A stretch of DNA of 64,000 bases from Companilactobacillus farciminis KCTC 3681 = DSM 20184 (GCF_002706745.1 NZ_CP017702.1:682001-746000); one strand, 5' to 3'. Positions 43,393-54,300 are shown, counted from the first letter of the stretch. Program-made: numbers and translations. Notes: generated by a model from the sequence alone, not told the origin.

Positions 43393-44679
43393 ATGAAAAT
43401 TTATCAAAAGAGCTTAACTGAATTGGAACAAATCGTTCAAAACAAAACACGTCAATTGACGGATCCAAAGGTTGAACAGGCCGTTAGTCAGATTATTGAA
43501 CAAGTTGCTGAAAATGGTGATACGGCTGTTCGTAATTATGAAGAAAAATTTGATCAAGTGAAATTGACCGATTTTAAATTAGATCAAGCGGTGATTGACG
43601 AAGCTTACGAAACTTTAGACGAAAATGTCAAACAAGCTTTGTTATTAGCAAAGAAAAATATCACAAGTTTTCACCAAAAAGAAGTCAGCAAGGGTTTCAT
43701 CGATTCAGAGCAGGTCGGTGTTTTGCGAGGTCAAAAATTATTGCCTTTGGAAAAGGTTGGCTTATACGTTCCTGGTGGCACGGCTGCTTATCCTTCAACA
43801 ATTTTAATGAGTGCTCTACCTGCCAAGATTGCTGGGGTCAAAGAAATAATCATGGTTACGCCACCACAAAAAGATGGTATTTCTAAGGCTGTTTTAGCTG
43901 CTGCCAAGATTGCTGGAATCGATTCAATTTATCAAGTTGGCGGTGCTCAAGCAATTGCTGCTTTAGCTTTTGGAACAGAGACAATTCCACGAGTTGACAA
44001 GATTGTTGGTCCCGGAAATATCTTTGTTGCAACTGCCAAGAAACAAGTTTTTGGCCAGGTAGCTATCGATATGGTGGCGGGTCCTTCAGAAATTGGTATT
44101 ATAGCAGACGACCAGGCTGATCCTAAACAGTTAGCAGCTGATTTACTATCCCAAGCAGAGCATGATAAATTAGCTCGTCCTATCTTAGTAACCGACAGTG
44201 AAAAATTAGCCCAAGCAGTCAGTCAAAACGTTGATTTACAACTAAAGACCTTGCCACGACAAGAGATTGCTCAAGCATCAGTTTTGAACAAAGGATTCAT
44301 TGCTATCGTAAAAGAACCAGCTGATATGTTTACTTTGATGAATTTGATAGCACCAGAACACTTGGAAATTCAATTGGAAAATCCAACTCAATATCTCAAT
44401 CAAATTAAAAATGCCGGATCAGTTTTCTTAGGCAAATATGCTTCTGAACCATTGGGAGATTACGTTGCTGGTCCTAATCACATCTTACCAACGGGTGGTA
44501 CAGCCAGATTTTCATCTCCACTAGGCGTATATGATTTCGTTAAAAGAACTTCATTTATTCAATACACAAAGCCGGCACTAGCTAAAGAGGCCAAAGCTAT
44601 TACGACATTAGCACGAGTAGAAGGATTGGAAGCACACGCAAGAGCCATCGAATCAAGATTTGATAAATATTATGAATAA
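43393..44679 (+). CDS. hisD: Histidinol dehydrogenase
   Basis: Zinc enzyme that oxidises L-histidinol to histidine in two NAD-dependent steps. The 428-residue protein has GLYVPGGTAAYPST, VGGAQAIAALAFGTETIPRVDKIVGPGN-type blocks, SEIGIIADDQAD (zinc ligands further on in SQAEHD), and GPNHILPTGGTARFSSPLGVYDF near the C-terminus. Length is standard. An AGGCAGG ribosome site precedes the ATG. It restarts the his gene series 311 bp after hisG; no clear promoter could be chosen in the gap. Confidence 0.96.
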   Translation: MKIYQKSLTELEQIVQNKTRQLTDPKVEQAVSQIIEQVAENGDTAVRNYEEKFDQVKLTDFKLDQAVIDEAYETLDENVKQALLLAKKNITSFHQKEVSKGFIDSEQVGVLRGQKLLPLEKVGLYVPGGTAAYPSTILMSALPAKIAGVKEIIMVTPPQKDGISKAVLAAAKIAGIDSIYQVGGAQAIAALAFGTETIPRVDKIVGPGNIFVATAKKQVFGQVAIDMVAGPSEIGIIADDQADPKQLAADLLSQAEHDKLARPILVTDSEKLAQAVSQNVDLQLKTLPRQEIAQASVLNKGFIAIVKEPADMFTLMNLIAPEHLEIQLENPTQYLNQIKNAGSVFLGKYASEPLGDYVAGPNHILPTGGTARFSSPLGVYDFVKRTSFIQYTKPALAKEAKAITTLARVEGLEAHARAIESRFDKYYE

Positions 44680-44694
44680 TGCGAGGGAAAAAAG

Positions 44695-45279
44695 ATGAGA
44701 CAAGCAACGATTGAACGCAATACTAAGGAAACACAAATTAAGATGACATTGAATTTGGATGATCAGAGTCAAGTAGATATTGACACTGGGATTGGTTTTT
44801 TGAATCACATGTTGAACCTCTTCGCTAAACACGGACGCTTTGGTTTGGTAGTGAAAGTTAATGGCGATTTAGACGTTGATCCACATCACACGACTGAAGA
44901 TACCGGTATCGTTTTGGGTGAATGTATCAAGCAGGCGTTAGGTCAAAAAGTCGGTATCGAAAGATTTGGAACTCAATTCGTACCAATGGATGAAACTTTA
45001 GGTCAGGTCAGTTTGGATCTCAGTGGTCGCTCATATTTAGTCTTTGATGCTTTGTTCGAAAATCCTCGTTTGGGTGGTTTAGATACTGAAACGGTCGAAG
45101 ATTTTTTCCAAGCTGTTGCTTTCAGCGCTGAAATGAATTTGCACGCTCGAATCCTTTATGGTCGAAATACTCACCACAAGGTAGAGAGCTTATTCAAGGC
45201 CTTCGGTCGAGCTTTACGTCAAGCAGTAACAGTTAATCCTGAAATTATTGGAGTCAATTCTACGAAAGGTGTGATCTGA
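44695..45279 (+). CDS. hisB: Imidazoleglycerol-phosphate dehydratase
   Basis: Manganese enzyme that dehydrates imidazoleglycerol phosphate to imidazoleacetol phosphate. The 194-residue product is the monofunctional form, without the N-terminal histidinol-phosphatase domain found in enterobacteria; this is consistent with the separate HisJ. Metal motifs [18 protein letters not shown] and [15 protein letters not shown], and later [19 protein letters not shown], are all present. It starts 15 bp after hisD and its stop overlaps the hisH start by one base. Confidence 0.96.
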   Translation: MRQATIERNTKETQIKMTLNLDDQSQVDIDTGIGFLNHMLNLFAKHGRFGLVVKVNGDLDVDPHHTTEDTGIVLGECIKQALGQKVGIERFGTQFVPMDETLGQVSLDLSGRSYLVFDALFENPRLGGLDTETVEDFFQAVAFSAEMNLHARILYGRNTHHKVESLFKAFGRALRQAVTVNPEIIGVNSTKGVI

Positions 45280-45896
45280 TGTTTGCAATCGTCGATTATG
45301 ATACTGGAAACACCCAAAATCTCAAAAAAGCCTTAGATTATTTACAAATAAAAAATCAATTAACGGCTGATCCGACAACTATCCTTCAAGCAGAAGCGGT
45401 AATTTTACCCGGAGTGGGGGCATTCAAGCCAGCCATGCAAGCTCTAGAAGACCGTAATTTAGTGTCAGTTTTGAAACAAGTCAAAGAAAAGCAAATTCCC
45501 ATATTAGGCATTTGTCTAGGAATGCAATTGTTGTTCGAATCTAGTGAAGAATACGGACTTACTAAAGGCTTAGGTTTTATTAAAGGTCAGGTCAAAGCAA
45601 TCCCCAAACGCCAACTAAAAATCCCACAAATGGGTTGGAATCAAAATCAAGCTTTCATACAAACTAGTTTTCCAATCGATCAAAGATACACTTATTTCGT
45701 TCATTCTTACTATGCAGACTGTTCTTTGGAAAACATTGTAGCCGGAGTAGATTATGGGCAATTGATTCCTAGCTTAGTTCAGAATGGCAAAGTTGTCGGC
45801 ATGCAATTTCATCCCGAGAAGAGCGGTCAAGTCGGATTAGATTTGTTGAAGAATTTCCAAAGGATGGTGAATGAAGATGATTTTTCCCGCAATTGA
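45279..45896 (+). CDS. hisH: Imidazole glycerol phosphate synthase, glutaminase subunit
   Basis: Class I glutamine amidotransferase that supplies ammonia to HisF through an internal channel. Of 205 residues, the nucleophile is in GICLGMQLLFE (Cys about residue 80), with the oxyanion strand LPGVGAF and the His-Glu pair in GMQFHPEKSGQVG near the C-terminus. VDYDTGNTQNLKKAL opens the protein as usual. It overlaps hisB by one base and hisA by 26 bp, indicating translational coupling. Confidence 0.96.
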   Translation: MFAIVDYDTGNTQNLKKALDYLQIKNQLTADPTTILQAEAVILPGVGAFKPAMQALEDRNLVSVLKQVKEKQIPILGICLGMQLLFESSEEYGLTKGLGFIKGQVKAIPKRQLKIPQMGWNQNQAFIQTSFPIDQRYTYFVHSYYADCSLENIVAGVDYGQLIPSLVQNGKVVGMQFHPEKSGQVGLDLLKNFQRMVNEDDFSRN

Positions 45897-46596
45897 TTTA
45901 AAAAATGGTCAAAGCGTACGTTTGTTTCAAGGTGATTATCAAGTAGTGACGATGATTAACGCTAATCCAATACAACAGGCAAAGCAGATTGAAATATCTG
46001 GTGTTAAGCAGCTGCATTTAGTTGATTTGGATGGAGCTAAAAGTGGCCAGCCAGAAAATCTCGCAATAATCAGACAAATTCGTCAAGTTTTCACTGGCTT
46101 TTTGGAACTGGGCGGTGGTATTAGAACTTATCAAATTGCTCAACAATATTTGAAATTAGGAATTGATCGAATTGTAATTGGTTCAGCAGCTTTGAAAAAT
46201 CCTCAGTTGGTGAAACAGTTGATCGATGATTTCGGCGCTTCAAAAATTGCTATTGGAATTGACGGTAAGAATGGACAAGTAGCGACTGAAGGCTGGTTGG
46301 AGCAGTCAAAGGTAAAAATGAGCAGCTTGATTGCTAAAATGAATGAATTTGGAGCCAAAAACTTCATCGTCACGGATGTCAGTCGAGATGGTACGATGCA
46401 AGGTCCTAATCTAAATTTATTGGGAGATTTGAAAGAAGAAATTCCACAGGTAAATTTAATTGCTAGCGGTGGAATTCGTAATATTGAAGATTTAAAAGCT
46501 TTGAAAAGAATGGGAATTGATCAGAGTATTATCGGCAAAGCTATCTTTGAAAAGACGATTTCTCTAGCTCAAATTTTGGAGGTGGAAAAATGTTAG
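45871..46596 (+). CDS. hisA: ProFAR isomerase
   Basis: TIM-barrel enzyme that converts the aminoaldose ProFAR to the ketose PRFAR. The 241-residue protein has both catalytic aspartates: [16 protein letters not shown] (N-terminal Asp) and [15 protein letters not shown] (second half), plus phosphate loops ELGGGIRT and ASGGIRN. The start may be the ATG at 45871 or that at 45877 (giving MIFPAIDL); AGGATGG spacing favours the former slightly. It overlaps hisH and hisF. Confidence 0.95.
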   Translation: MKMIFPAIDLKNGQSVRLFQGDYQVVTMINANPIQQAKQIEISGVKQLHLVDLDGAKSGQPENLAIIRQIRQVFTGFLELGGGIRTYQIAQQYLKLGIDRIVIGSAALKNPQLVKQLIDDFGASKIAIGIDGKNGQVATEGWLEQSKVKMSSLIAKMNEFGAKNFIVTDVSRDGTMQGPNLNLLGDLKEEIPQVNLIASGGIRNIEDLKALKRMGIDQSIIGKAIFEKTISLAQILEVEKC

Positions 46597-47342
46597 CCAA
46601 AAGAATTATTCCTTGTCTTGATGTCGATGACGGTCGTGTCAAGAAAGGCGTTAATTTCGTAAATTTAACTGATGTCGGCGATCCCGTTGAAATAGCAGCC
46701 GAATATCAAAAGCAAGGTGCAGATGAATTGGTGTTCTTGGATATTTCTGCAACGAATCAAAAACGACAGACAACAATTAATATGGTAGAAAAAGTTTCCC
46801 GGCAAGTTTTCATGCCTTTGACCATTGGTGGGGGAATTAAATCGGTGGCTGGCATGGATCGACTTTTAAAAGTTGGAGCAGATAAGATTGCTATTAATTC
46901 AGCTGCCGTCAATAATCCTCAATTGATCAGTCAAGGTGCTCAAAAATTTGGCAATCAATGTATCGTAGTTGCTATCGATGTTAAAAAGATAGCCGACAAA
47001 TACGTCGTTTATGTAAATGGTGGACAAAAAAAGACTGATTTGGATGCAATAGCTTGGGCTAAGAAAGTCGTTGAACTTGGAGCAGGAGAATTGTTAGTCA
47101 CGAGTATGGATAAAGATGGTACTAAAGATGGCTTTGATATTGAATTATATCAAGCACTCAATCAAGTAGTTGACGTACCAATCATTGCTTCAGGTGGTGC
47201 AGGCAAAGTCGAAGATTTCAGTCAAGCTTTCTTAAAAGCCGATGTTGATGGAGCTTTAGCAGCTTCAGTCTTTCATTTTGGCGAATTAACAATTGCGGAT
47301 GTGAAAAAATCTCTAAAATCCAAAGGAGTGATTGTTAGATGA
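46590..47342 (+). CDS. hisF: Imidazole glycerol phosphate synthase, cyclase subunit
   Basis: TIM-barrel partner of HisH that closes the imidazole ring, releasing imidazoleglycerol phosphate and AICAR. The 250-residue protein has the catalytic aspartates in [15 protein letters not shown] and [13 protein letters not shown], phosphate motifs TIGGGIKS and ASGGAGK, and the FLDISAT loop. It overlaps hisA by 7 bp and hisI by 4 bp (GATGATA). Slightly shortened against enterobacterial HisF but normal for Firmicutes. Confidence 0.96.
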   Translation: MLAKRIIPCLDVDDGRVKKGVNFVNLTDVGDPVEIAAEYQKQGADELVFLDISATNQKRQTTINMVEKVSRQVFMPLTIGGGIKSVAGMDRLLKVGADKIAINSAAVNNPQLISQGAQKFGNQCIVVAIDVKKIADKYVVYVNGGQKKTDLDAIAWAKKVVELGAGELLVTSMDKDGTKDGFDIELYQALNQVVDVPIIASGGAGKVEDFSQAFLKADVDGALAASVFHFGELTIADVKKSLKSKGVIVR

Positions 47343-47653
47343 TACAACCAGATTTTTCAAAAGGGCTCTTAACTACTGTCGTGGTCGATGCAACAACTAA
47401 AGATGTCTTAATGGTTGCTTGGATGAATCAAGAGAGCTATCAAAAAACTCTAACTAGTGGTCAAACGTGGTTTTGGTCGCGTTCTAGAAAATGTTTATGG
47501 CATAAAGGCGAAACTAGTAGCAATACCCAAGATGTCATTGATTTAACTTTAGACTGTGATCTCGATACTTTATTAGTTACGGTCAATCCTCATGGTCCAG
47601 CTTGTCATACCGGCAATCGAACTTGTTTTTTTAATCCCGTGAGAGAAGGTTAA
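47339..47653 (+). CDS. hisI: Phosphoribosyl-AMP cyclohydrolase
   Basis: Zinc enzyme that opens the adenine ring of phosphoribosyl-AMP. The 104-residue product is the stand-alone form: [34 protein letters not shown] and [22 protein letters not shown] hold the conserved Cys and Asp metal ligands ([15 protein letters not shown]). hisE follows two bases later as a separate gene, in contrast to the HisIE fusion of enterobacteria. Confidence 0.95.
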   Translation: MIQPDFSKGLLTTVVVDATTKDVLMVAWMNQESYQKTLTSGQTWFWSRSRKCLWHKGETSSNTQDVIDLTLDCDLDTLLVTVNPHGPACHTGNRTCFFNPVREG

Positions 47654-47655
47654 TT

Positions 47656-47988
47656 ATGCAAAATTTAGATGAATTATATAACTTAGTCAAAGAGCGTCAA
47701 AACAATCCTAAGAAGGGTTCATATACTGATTATTTGTTTTCTGAAGGTTTGGATAAAATTTTAAAAAAGGTCGGTGAAGAGTCAACCGAAGTGATCGTTG
47801 CTGCTAAGAATCCCGGCAAAAAACGTGGTGATGGCGAATTAGTCTACGAATCGGCTGATTTGTTGTATCACCTTTGCGTTTTATGGGCTCAACAGGGCGT
47901 CACTTTTGACCAGATCAAAGAAGAATTGGCTAAAAGAGAAGGTCTGATGAGTCAGTTTAAAGATCGTCCTGAAATCAAAGATTTGTAA
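47656..47988 (+). CDS. hisE: Phosphoribosyl-ATP pyrophosphatase
   Basis: Hydrolyses phosphoribosyl-ATP to phosphoribosyl-AMP and pyrophosphate. A MazG-like all-alpha protein of 110 residues with [32 protein letters not shown] and the [13 protein letters not shown] helix carrying the metal-binding acidic residues (EExxE and ExxD pattern). It starts two bases after hisI and is followed by hisC 12 bp on. Function follows from both motif and operon position. Confidence 0.95.
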   Translation: MQNLDELYNLVKERQNNPKKGSYTDYLFSEGLDKILKKVGEESTEVIVAAKNPGKKRGDGELVYESADLLYHLCVLWAQQGVTFDQIKEELAKREGLMSQFKDRPEIKDL

Positions 47989-48000
47989 GAGGCTATTAAT

Positions 48001-49074
48001 ATGAAGAAAATCATTCAAGAATTGAACCCATATATTCCAGAGAAACCGTTACAACAATTACAAGAAGAATTAGGACTTGAGAAAATTGTCCGTTTGTCAG
48101 CTAATGAGAATCCTTACGGGACCTCACCTAAAGTTAAAGAAGCTATTTTGAATTGGAACTACGATTTAAGCAATCGCTATCCAGATAGTTCAGCTCAAGA
48201 ATTACGTAATTTAGTGGCCGAAAAATTTTCTCTAGATCCTAGTCAGATTGTCTTTGGCGTTGGGTTAGACGAAGTCATAGTTATGCTATCGCGAGTCTTT
48301 TTACAACCGGGGGATGAAGAACTCGTCAGCGTGCCGACATTTTCGGAATATGCACTGCACGCTGAAATTGAAGAAGCAGTTATTAAGGAAGTTGCTACTA
48401 AAGAAAATGGTCAAATAGATTTTTCCGCATTGTTAAAAAATATTACTGCTAAAACTAAATTGGTTTGGTTGTGCAATCCGAATAATCCTACTGGTACTTA
48501 TGAGACCGTGTCGTCAATCGAAGAATTTGTTAAGCAAGTTCCCAAAGAAACAATGGTCCTAGTCGATGAAGCTTATATTGATTTTGTGACGGAAGAAAAT
48601 CCCACGACAGCGATGAATCTAACTAAGAAATATCCAAATATCGTCGTTATGCGTACTTTTTCTAAAGCATATGGCCTCGCTAATTTTCGAGTAGGATATG
48701 CAGTCTTTTCAAATCAAATCGCAGGTGAAGTTCAAAAGGTTCGTCTGCCTTATAATGTCAGCTCAATAGCCCAAACTGCAGCGATTGCAGCCTTCAAAGA
48801 TCAAAGTTTTGTCGATGAAGTTGTTGCTAAAAACGCAATCGAACGAGCTAAGTATGAAGAGCTTTTCCAAAAATTAGGTTTGAAATTTTATCACAGTCAG
48901 GCCAATTTCATATTCTTTAAAGCAGATTCAGCCCAAGAGTTAGCTCAAGTTTTGTTAAAGAATGGTTATTTAATTAGAACTGGATTGCGTCCTAGTTGGT
49001 TACGGCTATCCATTGGTACCCCAGATGATAATCTAAAAATACAAAAGATCATTACTGATTTTTTGGTTTCTTAA
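48001..49074 (+). CDS. hisC: Histidinol-phosphate aminotransferase
   Basis: PLP aminotransferase converting imidazoleacetol phosphate and glutamate to histidinol phosphate. Of 357 residues, the class I/II fold shows VRLSANENPYGTSPKV, NRYPDSSAQELR, WLCNPNNPTGTYE (substrate/PLP site), VDEAYIDFV and the PLP lysine in TFSKAYGLANFRVGYA. It is the last his gene, 12 bp after hisE. Together with HisZ, G, D, B, H, A, F, I and E and with HisJ upstream, every step of the pathway is covered in the window. Confidence 0.95.
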   Translation: MKKIIQELNPYIPEKPLQQLQEELGLEKIVRLSANENPYGTSPKVKEAILNWNYDLSNRYPDSSAQELRNLVAEKFSLDPSQIVFGVGLDEVIVMLSRVFLQPGDEELVSVPTFSEYALHAEIEEAVIKEVATKENGQIDFSALLKNITAKTKLVWLCNPNNPTGTYETVSSIEEFVKQVPKETMVLVDEAYIDFVTEENPTTAMNLTKKYPNIVVMRTFSKAYGLANFRVGYAVFSNQIAGEVQKVRLPYNVSSIAQTAAIAAFKDQSFVDEVVAKNAIERAKYEELFQKLGLKFYHSQANFIFFKADSAQELAQVLLKNGYLIRTGLRPSWLRLSIGTPDDNLKIQKIITDFLVS

Positions 49075-49107
49075 TGGGCAATTTCTTTTATTTTTATATG
49101 ATTCGAA

Positions 49108-49150
49108 AATAGCATCTACTAGATGGGGTAGGTGCTATTAATCTGTTTAT
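49108..49150 (+). terminator. Hairpin after hisC
   Basis: AATAGCATCTAC (49108-49119) with GTAGGTGCTATT (49128-49139). The following sequence is only moderately T-rich, so termination may be partial. Confidence 0.6.
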
Positions 49151-49154
49151 ATAA

Positions 49155-49345
49155 GAAATAAAACCACTATCCAGTCCGAAACAGCAAAGCAAATTGGCTC
49201 AAATGTGAAATTATTCTTAGCAATTTATTGCTTAGAATAAGGTCGAGCTTGAAGACTTTGCCCGGTTTTGGTCTTAGCAAAGGCTCCAAGTCGTGCCCAC
49301 ATTGTTCCAGCCAAGTTTGCTTTGCTGTGGAGGACGGAATTTTAG
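49155..49345 (-). repeat. Folded repeat element, copy D
   Basis: Copy in the opposite orientation to C. Outer arms 49181-49198 (ACAGCAAAGCAAATTGGC) and 49311-49328 (CCAAGTTTGCTTTGCTGT); hairpin 49211-49240 (TTATTCTTAGCAA with TTGCTTAGAATAA); hairpin CTTGAAGACTTTGC (49248-49261) with GCAAAGGCTCCAAG (49277-49290). Its hisC-side end is CCAGTCCGAA and its pit-side end GGAGGACGGAATTTTAG. The spacer inside is nearly identical to copy C, while the outer and third helices carry paired changes. Confidence 0.85.
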
Positions 49346-49441
49346 TACAAACTTATAATTAATTTCGATTTGTTAAAGACATCACTTTTAGAATACGCTA
49401 TCATAAATATATAGAATAAAAATAATGAAGTGGGTGTCATT

Positions 49442-50458
49442 ATGAATGTTGCTTTGATCGTAACAATCGTATTAGTTATGGCAGTGGTTTTTGTTAATGG
49501 TTGGACCGATGCGCCCAATGCTATTGCTACAGCAGTATCGACTAGAGTATTACGACCTAATATTGCTATCTATATTGCGGTAGTAATGAACTTTTTGGGT
49601 GCTTTAGTAATGACCTTTTTCAATGCTCAAGTCGCGGAAACAATCAGTAATATCGTCAGTTTTGATGGTGCAGGCAATACTAGTCAGATTGCTTTAGCAG
49701 CTTCTTTGTTTGCTATTGTCACTTGGGCGGTAGCAGCTTGGTGGTTTGGAATTCCTACAAGTGAGTCGCATGCTTTGATTGCTGGGTTAACTGGAGCAGC
49801 GATGGCCTTGGGTGGTCTGAACGCAGTTAATATGACAGAGTGGTGGAAAGTCATCATTGGTTTGATTGTTTCAACTGTTTTTGGACTCGGTGGTGGCTAT
49901 ATCATTACCAAACTCGTTATTTTAATCTTTCGACCAATCAATCGTTTGATTGCCAATAAATTCTTCACCGTTGGACAAGCTCTCAGTGCAATGGCAATGG
50001 CTTTCTTGCATGGTGCTCAAGATGGGCAAAAGTTCATGGGCGTATTCATGTTGACACTTTATTACAATGGTTTGGTTGGTAAGACGGCTGGCGGTGGTTT
50101 CGCAATTCCGATTTGGGTCATGGTCTTGTGTTCAGTCACGATGGGATTAGGAACTTCAGTTGGTGGAATGCGGATCATTAAATCTGTTGGGATGGATATG
50201 GTTAAGTTGGAGAGATATCAAGGTTTTTCTGCCGATTTGGGTGCAGCAATCACGTTGTTTTTCTCATCTTTATTTGGAATTCCGGTTTCAACTACGCATA
50301 CTAAAACAACCGCAATCATGGGAGCTGGTGCTGCGAAAAGATTTTCTTCCGTTGATTGGAGCGTCGTTCGAGATATGGTCTTAGCGTGGGTCTTAACTTT
50401 TCCTGGCTGTGGCTTGATAGCTTACTTTATGTCAAAATTATTTATGGCAATTTTCTAG
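49442..50458 (+). CDS. pit: Low-affinity inorganic phosphate transporter (PiT family)
   Basis: Membrane protein of 338 residues that takes up phosphate, probably as a metal-phosphate complex with H+. About ten hydrophobic segments and both copies of the PiT signature are present: VFVNGWTDAPNAIATAVSTRVL at the N-terminus and FLHGAQDGQKFMGVFML in the second half, plus GIPVSTTHTKTTAIMGAG. The ATG at 49442 follows AAGTGGGTG; GTG at 49430 is an alternative. The DUF47 protein gene follows 12 bp on, a usual pairing. Confidence 0.93.
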   Translation: MNVALIVTIVLVMAVVFVNGWTDAPNAIATAVSTRVLRPNIAIYIAVVMNFLGALVMTFFNAQVAETISNIVSFDGAGNTSQIALAASLFAIVTWAVAAWWFGIPTSESHALIAGLTGAAMALGGLNAVNMTEWWKVIIGLIVSTVFGLGGGYIITKLVILIFRPINRLIANKFFTVGQALSAMAMAFLHGAQDGQKFMGVFMLTLYYNGLVGKTAGGGFAIPIWVMVLCSVTMGLGTSVGGMRIIKSVGMDMVKLERYQGFSADLGAAITLFFSSLFGIPVSTTHTKTTAIMGAGAAKRFSSVDWSVVRDMVLAWVLTFPGCGLIAYFMSKLFMAIF

Positions 50459-50470
50459 GGGGCAAACGAG

Positions 50471-51100
50471 ATGGTTTTCAAAAAGAAGAAGTTTGATTTT
50501 TTTATTGCAATGGAGCATATGTCGAGTGATGCATTAAAATCTAGTGAATTGCTCAATGAAATTATAAATAATTTTGATACTAAGAAATTGTTGGAGCAGA
50601 GCCAAAAGATACATGAAATTGAAGCTGATGGTGATGAGGATGTTAAGGAAATCATGCACGAATTGTATATTTCTTTTATCACGCCAATCGACCGTGAAGA
50701 TATCGTTCAATTAGTTGATAAATTAGACAATATCATTGATGGTATCAATGGTTTGACTTATGAATTTCATTATCTAAATGTGCAGGAATTACGTCCAAAC
50801 ACAGAAGAATTTATGGATTTGATTTGCCAAGCTGTTAAAGCCGTTCAGCAATCAGTCCGTGAGTTTTCACATTATAAAAATTCCAAGACTTTACAAAAAA
50901 ACGTCGACCAAGCTAATCATATTGAATCCTTAGGAGACAATCTTTATACTAAAGAGCTCAGTCAATTATTTAGAGAAGAAGATATTGATCCAATCGACGT
51001 TATTCGTTGGCAAAAAGTTTATGCTGGTTTTGAACGAGTGCTCGATGCTTGTGAAGATTGTGCTGATGTTATTACCGGTTTGGTTATTAAAAATAGTTAG
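50471..51100 (+). CDS. DUF47/PhoU-like phosphate transport accessory protein
   Basis: Cytoplasmic all-helical PhoU-like protein of 209 residues. DUF47 (YkaA/Pit accessory) proteins pair with PiT transporters and are thought to regulate them. Features: KKKFDFFIAMEHMS start, the ADGDEDVKEIMHELYISFITPIDREDI stretch with acidic metal-binding pattern and the closing EDIDPIDVIRWQKVYAGFERVLDACED helix. Coupling to pit is clear from the 12-bp gap; the pair ends at the long hairpin downstream. Confidence 0.9.
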   Translation: MVFKKKKFDFFIAMEHMSSDALKSSELLNEIINNFDTKKLLEQSQKIHEIEADGDEDVKEIMHELYISFITPIDREDIVQLVDKLDNIIDGINGLTYEFHYLNVQELRPNTEEFMDLICQAVKAVQQSVREFSHYKNSKTLQKNVDQANHIESLGDNLYTKELSQLFREEDIDPIDVIRWQKVYAGFERVLDACEDCADVITGLVIKNS

Positions 51101-51106
51101 ATATCA

Positions 51107-51165
51107 AAATCCCATTAAATTGGATGTTTTCTATTGGAAAATATCAATTTAATGGGATTTCTTTG
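51107..51165 (+). terminator. Terminator after the pit operon
   Basis: AAATCCCATTAAATTG (51107-51122) and CAATTTAATGGGATTT (51145-51160) are perfectly complementary, 16 bp, followed by T-rich sequence. Confidence 0.8.
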
Positions 51166-51306
51166 TAATCGTTTTCTGGTAATGAAAAGTAGTCTTTACC
51201 GTTTGTGAATCAAATTAATCGTTTTTATATAGTAAAATAATTATACATAAATGATTAAAAAATTATGTATGTGGCGAATAATTATTGTTATTAAGGGGAA
51301 ATAAAA

Positions 51307-54300
51307 ATGAAAAAGAAGAAGCTTTGTGTCATAACATTAGCCTTATTCTTTATATCATTCCTAATCGGTTTCTTAGAAATAAATAACGTATTAGCAGCTG
51401 CACCAACTAAAGAGGAAGTTTATAAAGCTGCCCCTGAAGGAATAGATGTCAAAGAATTTTTAACACTTCCAGAAGAATATTCTCGAAGAGAAGGCGAACC
51501 ATTCAAGAATCAAGCTACAATTATTGAGAAAGGCAATAGTACATACAATAATCCAACTGAAATCATACAAATGTTAGATAGCGGTGGAGATCAAAACCAA
51601 ATAGCCGCATTTTGGGGAACCTATAAAGATCCAAATGACAATTCAAAATATTATAACTATTTTGACCTAACAAAAAGACAAACAATTTCAGCTTGGATTT
51701 ATTTGGGTGATACTTTTTATGATGAAACTGATCCAGAATCAGGTAAAACTTCAGATGGAATCGCTCTTGTTATACAAAATGATAGTCGTGGTGATTTAGC
51801 TATTGCTAGAGGTGCTCAGGAGTACTTCGAAGACCCAGCTTATGGAGAAACTTTGGGGGTATGGGGTAGTGGTCAAGATGGATACGATCCGCCCTCTAAT
51901 AAGACTGTCTTGTCTGGTAGAACATTTGATTTGGATAAAAGTGCTATTCAAAACAGTATAGCTTTGGAGTTCGACACGATCAGAAATGCTAATAAATTTG
52001 TGATGTACACAAATTATATTGATGATTTCTTTGATGGTTTATCGACCTCGGGTTCTAATATGGTTAAAGGACAACATATTGCTTTTGGATATCCTGGAGA
52101 AAGTGATACATATGAAGGATTTATGGAAACCTCTTTTTTAGGTCTAGAATACTTTCACTATGGTTTAAATCATAAAGGGCAGATTCATAACTTATACTTA
52201 TCTGGATATGATTTTGATGAATCGACAGACAATTCTTGGCGCCACATTACAGTGGATTACACTCCGCCAACTGAGGGCTCTAATGCCGCCCATATTTCTT
52301 ATATTTACAATGATAAAAATTACGACGGAACAGCTAAGTCTTATCGCAATTGGGATAAAAGAATAAATCAAGAAATTGATATTAGTAAAATTAAGGGAGA
52401 TAGTGGTAATACCAAGGTAAGGTGGGGCTTTACAGCCGCTACTGGTTCTCCAAATTCAGTTCCTAAAGATTATGCAATTTTATTCCAACAAATGCCTAAC
52501 GTTGCTAATGCCGATGCTTCAACGTCATTATATGATTTGTCGCAGTACGATTCTTCAGGAAAGTTAGGACGTAAAATTAGTGATTTGGAAAAAAAGGAAA
52601 CTACAGAGTCAAAGGATGATCCCAAATTCAACGTTTCTAATAAAGATAAATTAAGATTCGATTATGAGATCATTTATAATTCTGGTTTTACTGGTACAGG
52701 AGAATTAACCACTGTCATTAATTTACCTGAACAAGTTGATTTTAAACTAGGTATTAATGAAGATTTAGCCGACGATACAATCGGTCAAATTATTTACAGT
52801 GATGGCAACAATGACAAAACGACTGATATTTCTGTCAGTGATATTACTACGGATGCTGACGGTAATCAGATCATTAATTTAAAACTAGGCGCTTTGAAAG
52901 TTGAAAATGAAAAGTTGTCAATTCAATTGTACGGTCAAGCAAACGCTGATAAAACGTCAACGACTGTTGCTAATAAGCACATTTCATATAAGGGACAATA
53001 TTATATTGATGATGCAATGAGTCCTTCGTTTATTATCAACGACAGTTTGGAAGCTGAAACTACTGACGAGTTAACCAAAGACGTCGCTTATGAAGATGAT
53101 TTTAATTTGTCAGGAAAGTTAAAGTATACAAATGGTTCGAAGATGGATAGTGATACGAAAGTCTATACTGTTATTAATGGTAAAACACGTTTAGCCAATG
53201 GTAGCTTGATGATTGCTAGTGATGAATTATCAGCTGATTTTGATATTTCTATGATTTCTGCGTCAACTAATAATAGTTGGTTGAAAGTTGGCGAAAATAA
53301 GGTTCAAGTGTATGCAGTTGATAGTATGAATCGCGTTTCTAATTCGATTGAATATACGATTAATGTTGCAGATTTTACCAATTTAATCATAACTTCCGAT
53401 AAATTAGACCATTCACTTTATACGCATCAAAAGTCATCATTAGAAGCTACTTTGAAATATGATAACGATGCAGACTTTTATCCCTCAATAATGGTCTGGC
53501 ATCACATTATTAATGGTGAAGATTTCACTTACATTTATGATAAAAATAAGCCAGTAGCCTCATTAGACTATTCCCGAGAAGTATTAGGAACTGACTTAAA
53601 AGTTGGTAAAAATACGATTGATGTTTATGTAACAGATGGAGTTAGAAAGTCTAATACATTAACTTACACTTATGACGTGTTAGAAAAAGAATTGATTGCA
53701 AAGGCCGACGAATCAACGCAAAATATTACTGTTGATAATAATGATCCAGTAACTTTATTAGGGTCATTTTACTATAGTGATAATTCAAAATTTACTTCTA
53801 CAGATGGGTCAAAAGTTTCGTATGTTATTAAGACTGAATTAGGTGAGCAAGATCCAGTTGCAGTTTATAATACTGAAGGAAAAATCGATCTGAGAATCAA
53901 ACCAATCTTAAATAACGTTACAGTTGGAATTGATTTTAATGATTTTGATAAAATAATAAAAGATAGTAAACACCCTGGGTTAAGAGAAGGAAAAAATGAA
54001 ATTTATGTGACGGTCCAGGATGGTACTTACAAGTCTAATACCTTAGTCTATACGATCAATGTACCTAAGTTGCATTCAGAAATAACTACTGAATCGCCGG
54101 TTATTGTAGCTAGAAGTATCTTTCATGATAACCATCCAAAGTATACTTATTACATATACTGACGGTGAAAATTATTATATTTCTCAAACTGATTTGCGTG
54201 AATTTTATTCTAGCCCCAATATTGATACTCATATAGACTTTAACCAGGGAACAAACGTTGAAAAATTCTTACAAACGGCTGACTTTGAAAGTTTCTTTGA

